A stretch of DNA of 64,000 nucleotides. Origin: Bradyrhizobium betae. GTDB taxonomy: Bacteria > Pseudomonadota > Alphaproteobacteria > Rhizobiales > Xanthobacteraceae. Below, one piece after another: positions 63,142-64,000 of this stretch. How positions within the stretch are numbered: position 1 is the first letter of the stretch; each line of letters starts with the position of its first letter. The DNA lies in contig NZ_CP044543.1 in assembly GCF_008932115.1 (NCBI RefSeq), positions 62,001 to 126,000 on the forward strand. Reading direction: 5' to 3'. The notes beneath the pieces are model-generated. The model was not told the DNA's origin. It saw only the letters and a list, made by a program, of their open reading frames with translations, and searched no databases. The translations under genes and the position numbers were made by a program.

Positions 63142-64000
63142 GTGGATTCGATCGAGTTTGAGGACCTTCAACGCCGTCTGAGGACGCTGGAGGAGGAAAA
63201 CGCACGCCTCAAGGCTCTCGGAGCGGCTGAGCTCACCGAGCGGCAGAACGCGGAGTCCGCCCTCGCCGAGCGCGAGGAGCGCTATTGGACGCTGTTCAAC
63301 TCGATCGACGAGGGATTCTGTATCATCGAGTTCTTCGACGGCCCGCATGGCCCGCTCAGCGACTACGTTCATATCGAAGCCAATCCTGCCTACTCCAAGC
63401 ATGCCGGCATTCCTGACGTCGTCGGCCAGAAGGTCCGTGAGATGGTTCCGGGCGAGGCCGGCGGCTGGGTCGAGCTCTATGGCGGCGTATTGCGGACCGG
63501 CCAGCCGATCCGCTTCGAGCGCGAGCTGGTCGCGACCGGCCGCTACCTCGAGCTTGCCGCGTTCAGGGTCGAGCCCGCCAGCCGCAAGCAAGTCGCAGTG
63601 CTGTTCCAGGACATCACCGCACGCAAGCGGGCCGAGCGAGAGCTGAAGCAGCTCAACGAAACGCTGGAAGCGCGCGTGCTCGCGGCGCTGGCCGAGCGGA
63701 AGCTGATGGCCGACCTCGTCGAGGGCACCGATGCCTTCGTCCAGGTCGTTGACACCGACTTCCGCTGGCTGGCCATCAACGGCGCCGCGGCCCAGGAATT
63801 TCATCGCATCTACGGCATCTTGCCGAAGGTCGGTGACAACATGCTCGAGCTGCTTGAAGATCAACCGGAGCATCGCGACGCCATCCGCACCGTCTGGTCG
63901 CGGGCGCTCACCGGAGAGGCCTTCGTCGAGATCGCCGGGTTTGGCGAACCCGGGCGTGCCCGCCGCTTCTACGAGATGCGCTTCAACGGCCTGCGCGACG
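63142..64000 (+). CDS. PAS-domain sensor protein, probable histidine kinase (3' end outside window)
   Basis: 286 residues are visible, open to the window end. GTG start at 63142. An N-terminal coiled coil (about 1-45: IEFEDLQRRLRTLEEENARLKAL) is followed by PAS1 (about 47-165: YWTLFNSIDEGFCIIEFFDG, ending AVLFQDITARKRAERELKQLNETLEARV) and PAS2 (about 195-286). No membrane helix precedes the PAS domains, so it senses something inside the cell. Kinase or other output domains lie downstream. Confidence 0.8.
   Translation, partial: MDSIEFEDLQRRLRTLEEENARLKALGAAELTERQNAESALAEREERYWTLFNSIDEGFCIIEFFDGPHGPLSDYVHIEANPAYSKHAGIPDVVGQKVREMVPGEAGGWVELYGGVLRTGQPIRFERELVATGRYLELAAFRVEPASRKQVAVLFQDITARKRAERELKQLNETLEARVLAALAERKLMADLVEGTDAFVQVVDTDFRWLAINGAAAQEFHRIYGILPKVGDNMLELLEDQPEHRDAIRTVWSRALTGEAFVEIAGFGEPGRARRFYEMRFNGLRD

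Overview
The window is high-G+C alphaproteobacterial chromosome, most probably Bradyrhizobium or a close relative (Nitrobacteraceae). Pointers are the families DUF1236, BA14K, DUF3551, DUF6894 and DUF2155, a B12-dependent ribonucleotide reductase (NrdJ), promoters of the EcfG general-stress type, and several dispersed palindromic intergenic repeats. The genus call is inference from gene content; no search was run. No rRNA, tRNA, CRISPR array, integrase or transposase was found.

Layout. 1-8069: 3' part of RNase E, a DadA-like FAD oxidoreductase, a divergent XRE/MmyB regulator with an NAD-dependent epimerase-like gene, DctA, BioY and a class I/II aminotransferase. 8294-19277: an envelope and lipid-synthesis block (M48 protease with TPRs, DsbA-like protein, DUF1236 protein, aroQ, accB, accC, aat, DUF2155 protein) interrupted between accC and aat by three overlapping phosphorelay genes. 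19526-26681: alpha/beta hydrolase, Phd/VapC toxin-antitoxin, a bile-acid-symporter-like membrane protein whose tail is encoded by a dispersed repeat, a double-barrel outer-membrane protein, a GlxA-type regulator divergent from a DJ-1/PfpI protein, and NDUFA12. 26865-32009: BA14K protein, response regulator plus hybrid kinase, DoxX, EamA transporter.

32010-36516 is nrdJ with a roughly 680-base leader rich in hairpins. 36584-43697 is the accessory stretch. It holds a lower-G+C three-gene cassette (RuvC-like protein, Ser/Thr kinase, PD-(D/E)XK-like protein), a small ParB-like gene, and a DUF2442/AbiEii-type pair bracketed by a two-part direct repeat made from the ends of its two neighbours (ParB-like gene and Bug solute-binding gene). 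Next come the Bug protein, an ornithine cyclodeaminase-like protein and a decayed outer-membrane-barrel gene.

44199-64000 is ordinary chromosome with many short envelope proteins: PhzF-like protein, cytochrome c, YjdM, EamA transporter, a lone Flp pilin, an M15-like peptidase, PdxY, PaiB, a TetR/methyltransferase pair, an SMR/TetR pair, a 3-hydroxybenzoate-hydroxylase-like flavoprotein with a divergent MarR regulator, an L,D-transpeptidase, an SDR, and the start of a PAS sensor protein cut by the window end.

Two themes link the genes. First, four GGAAC-N16-(C/G)GTT promoters (10705, 14311, 26865, 63013) precede a DUF1236 protein, a kinase operon, a BA14K protein and a PAS sensor, suggesting one envelope/general-stress regulon. 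Second, several divergent or adjacent regulator-target pairs carry clear inverted or direct repeats that are probable operators (3708, 20539, 52829, 53696, 57623).
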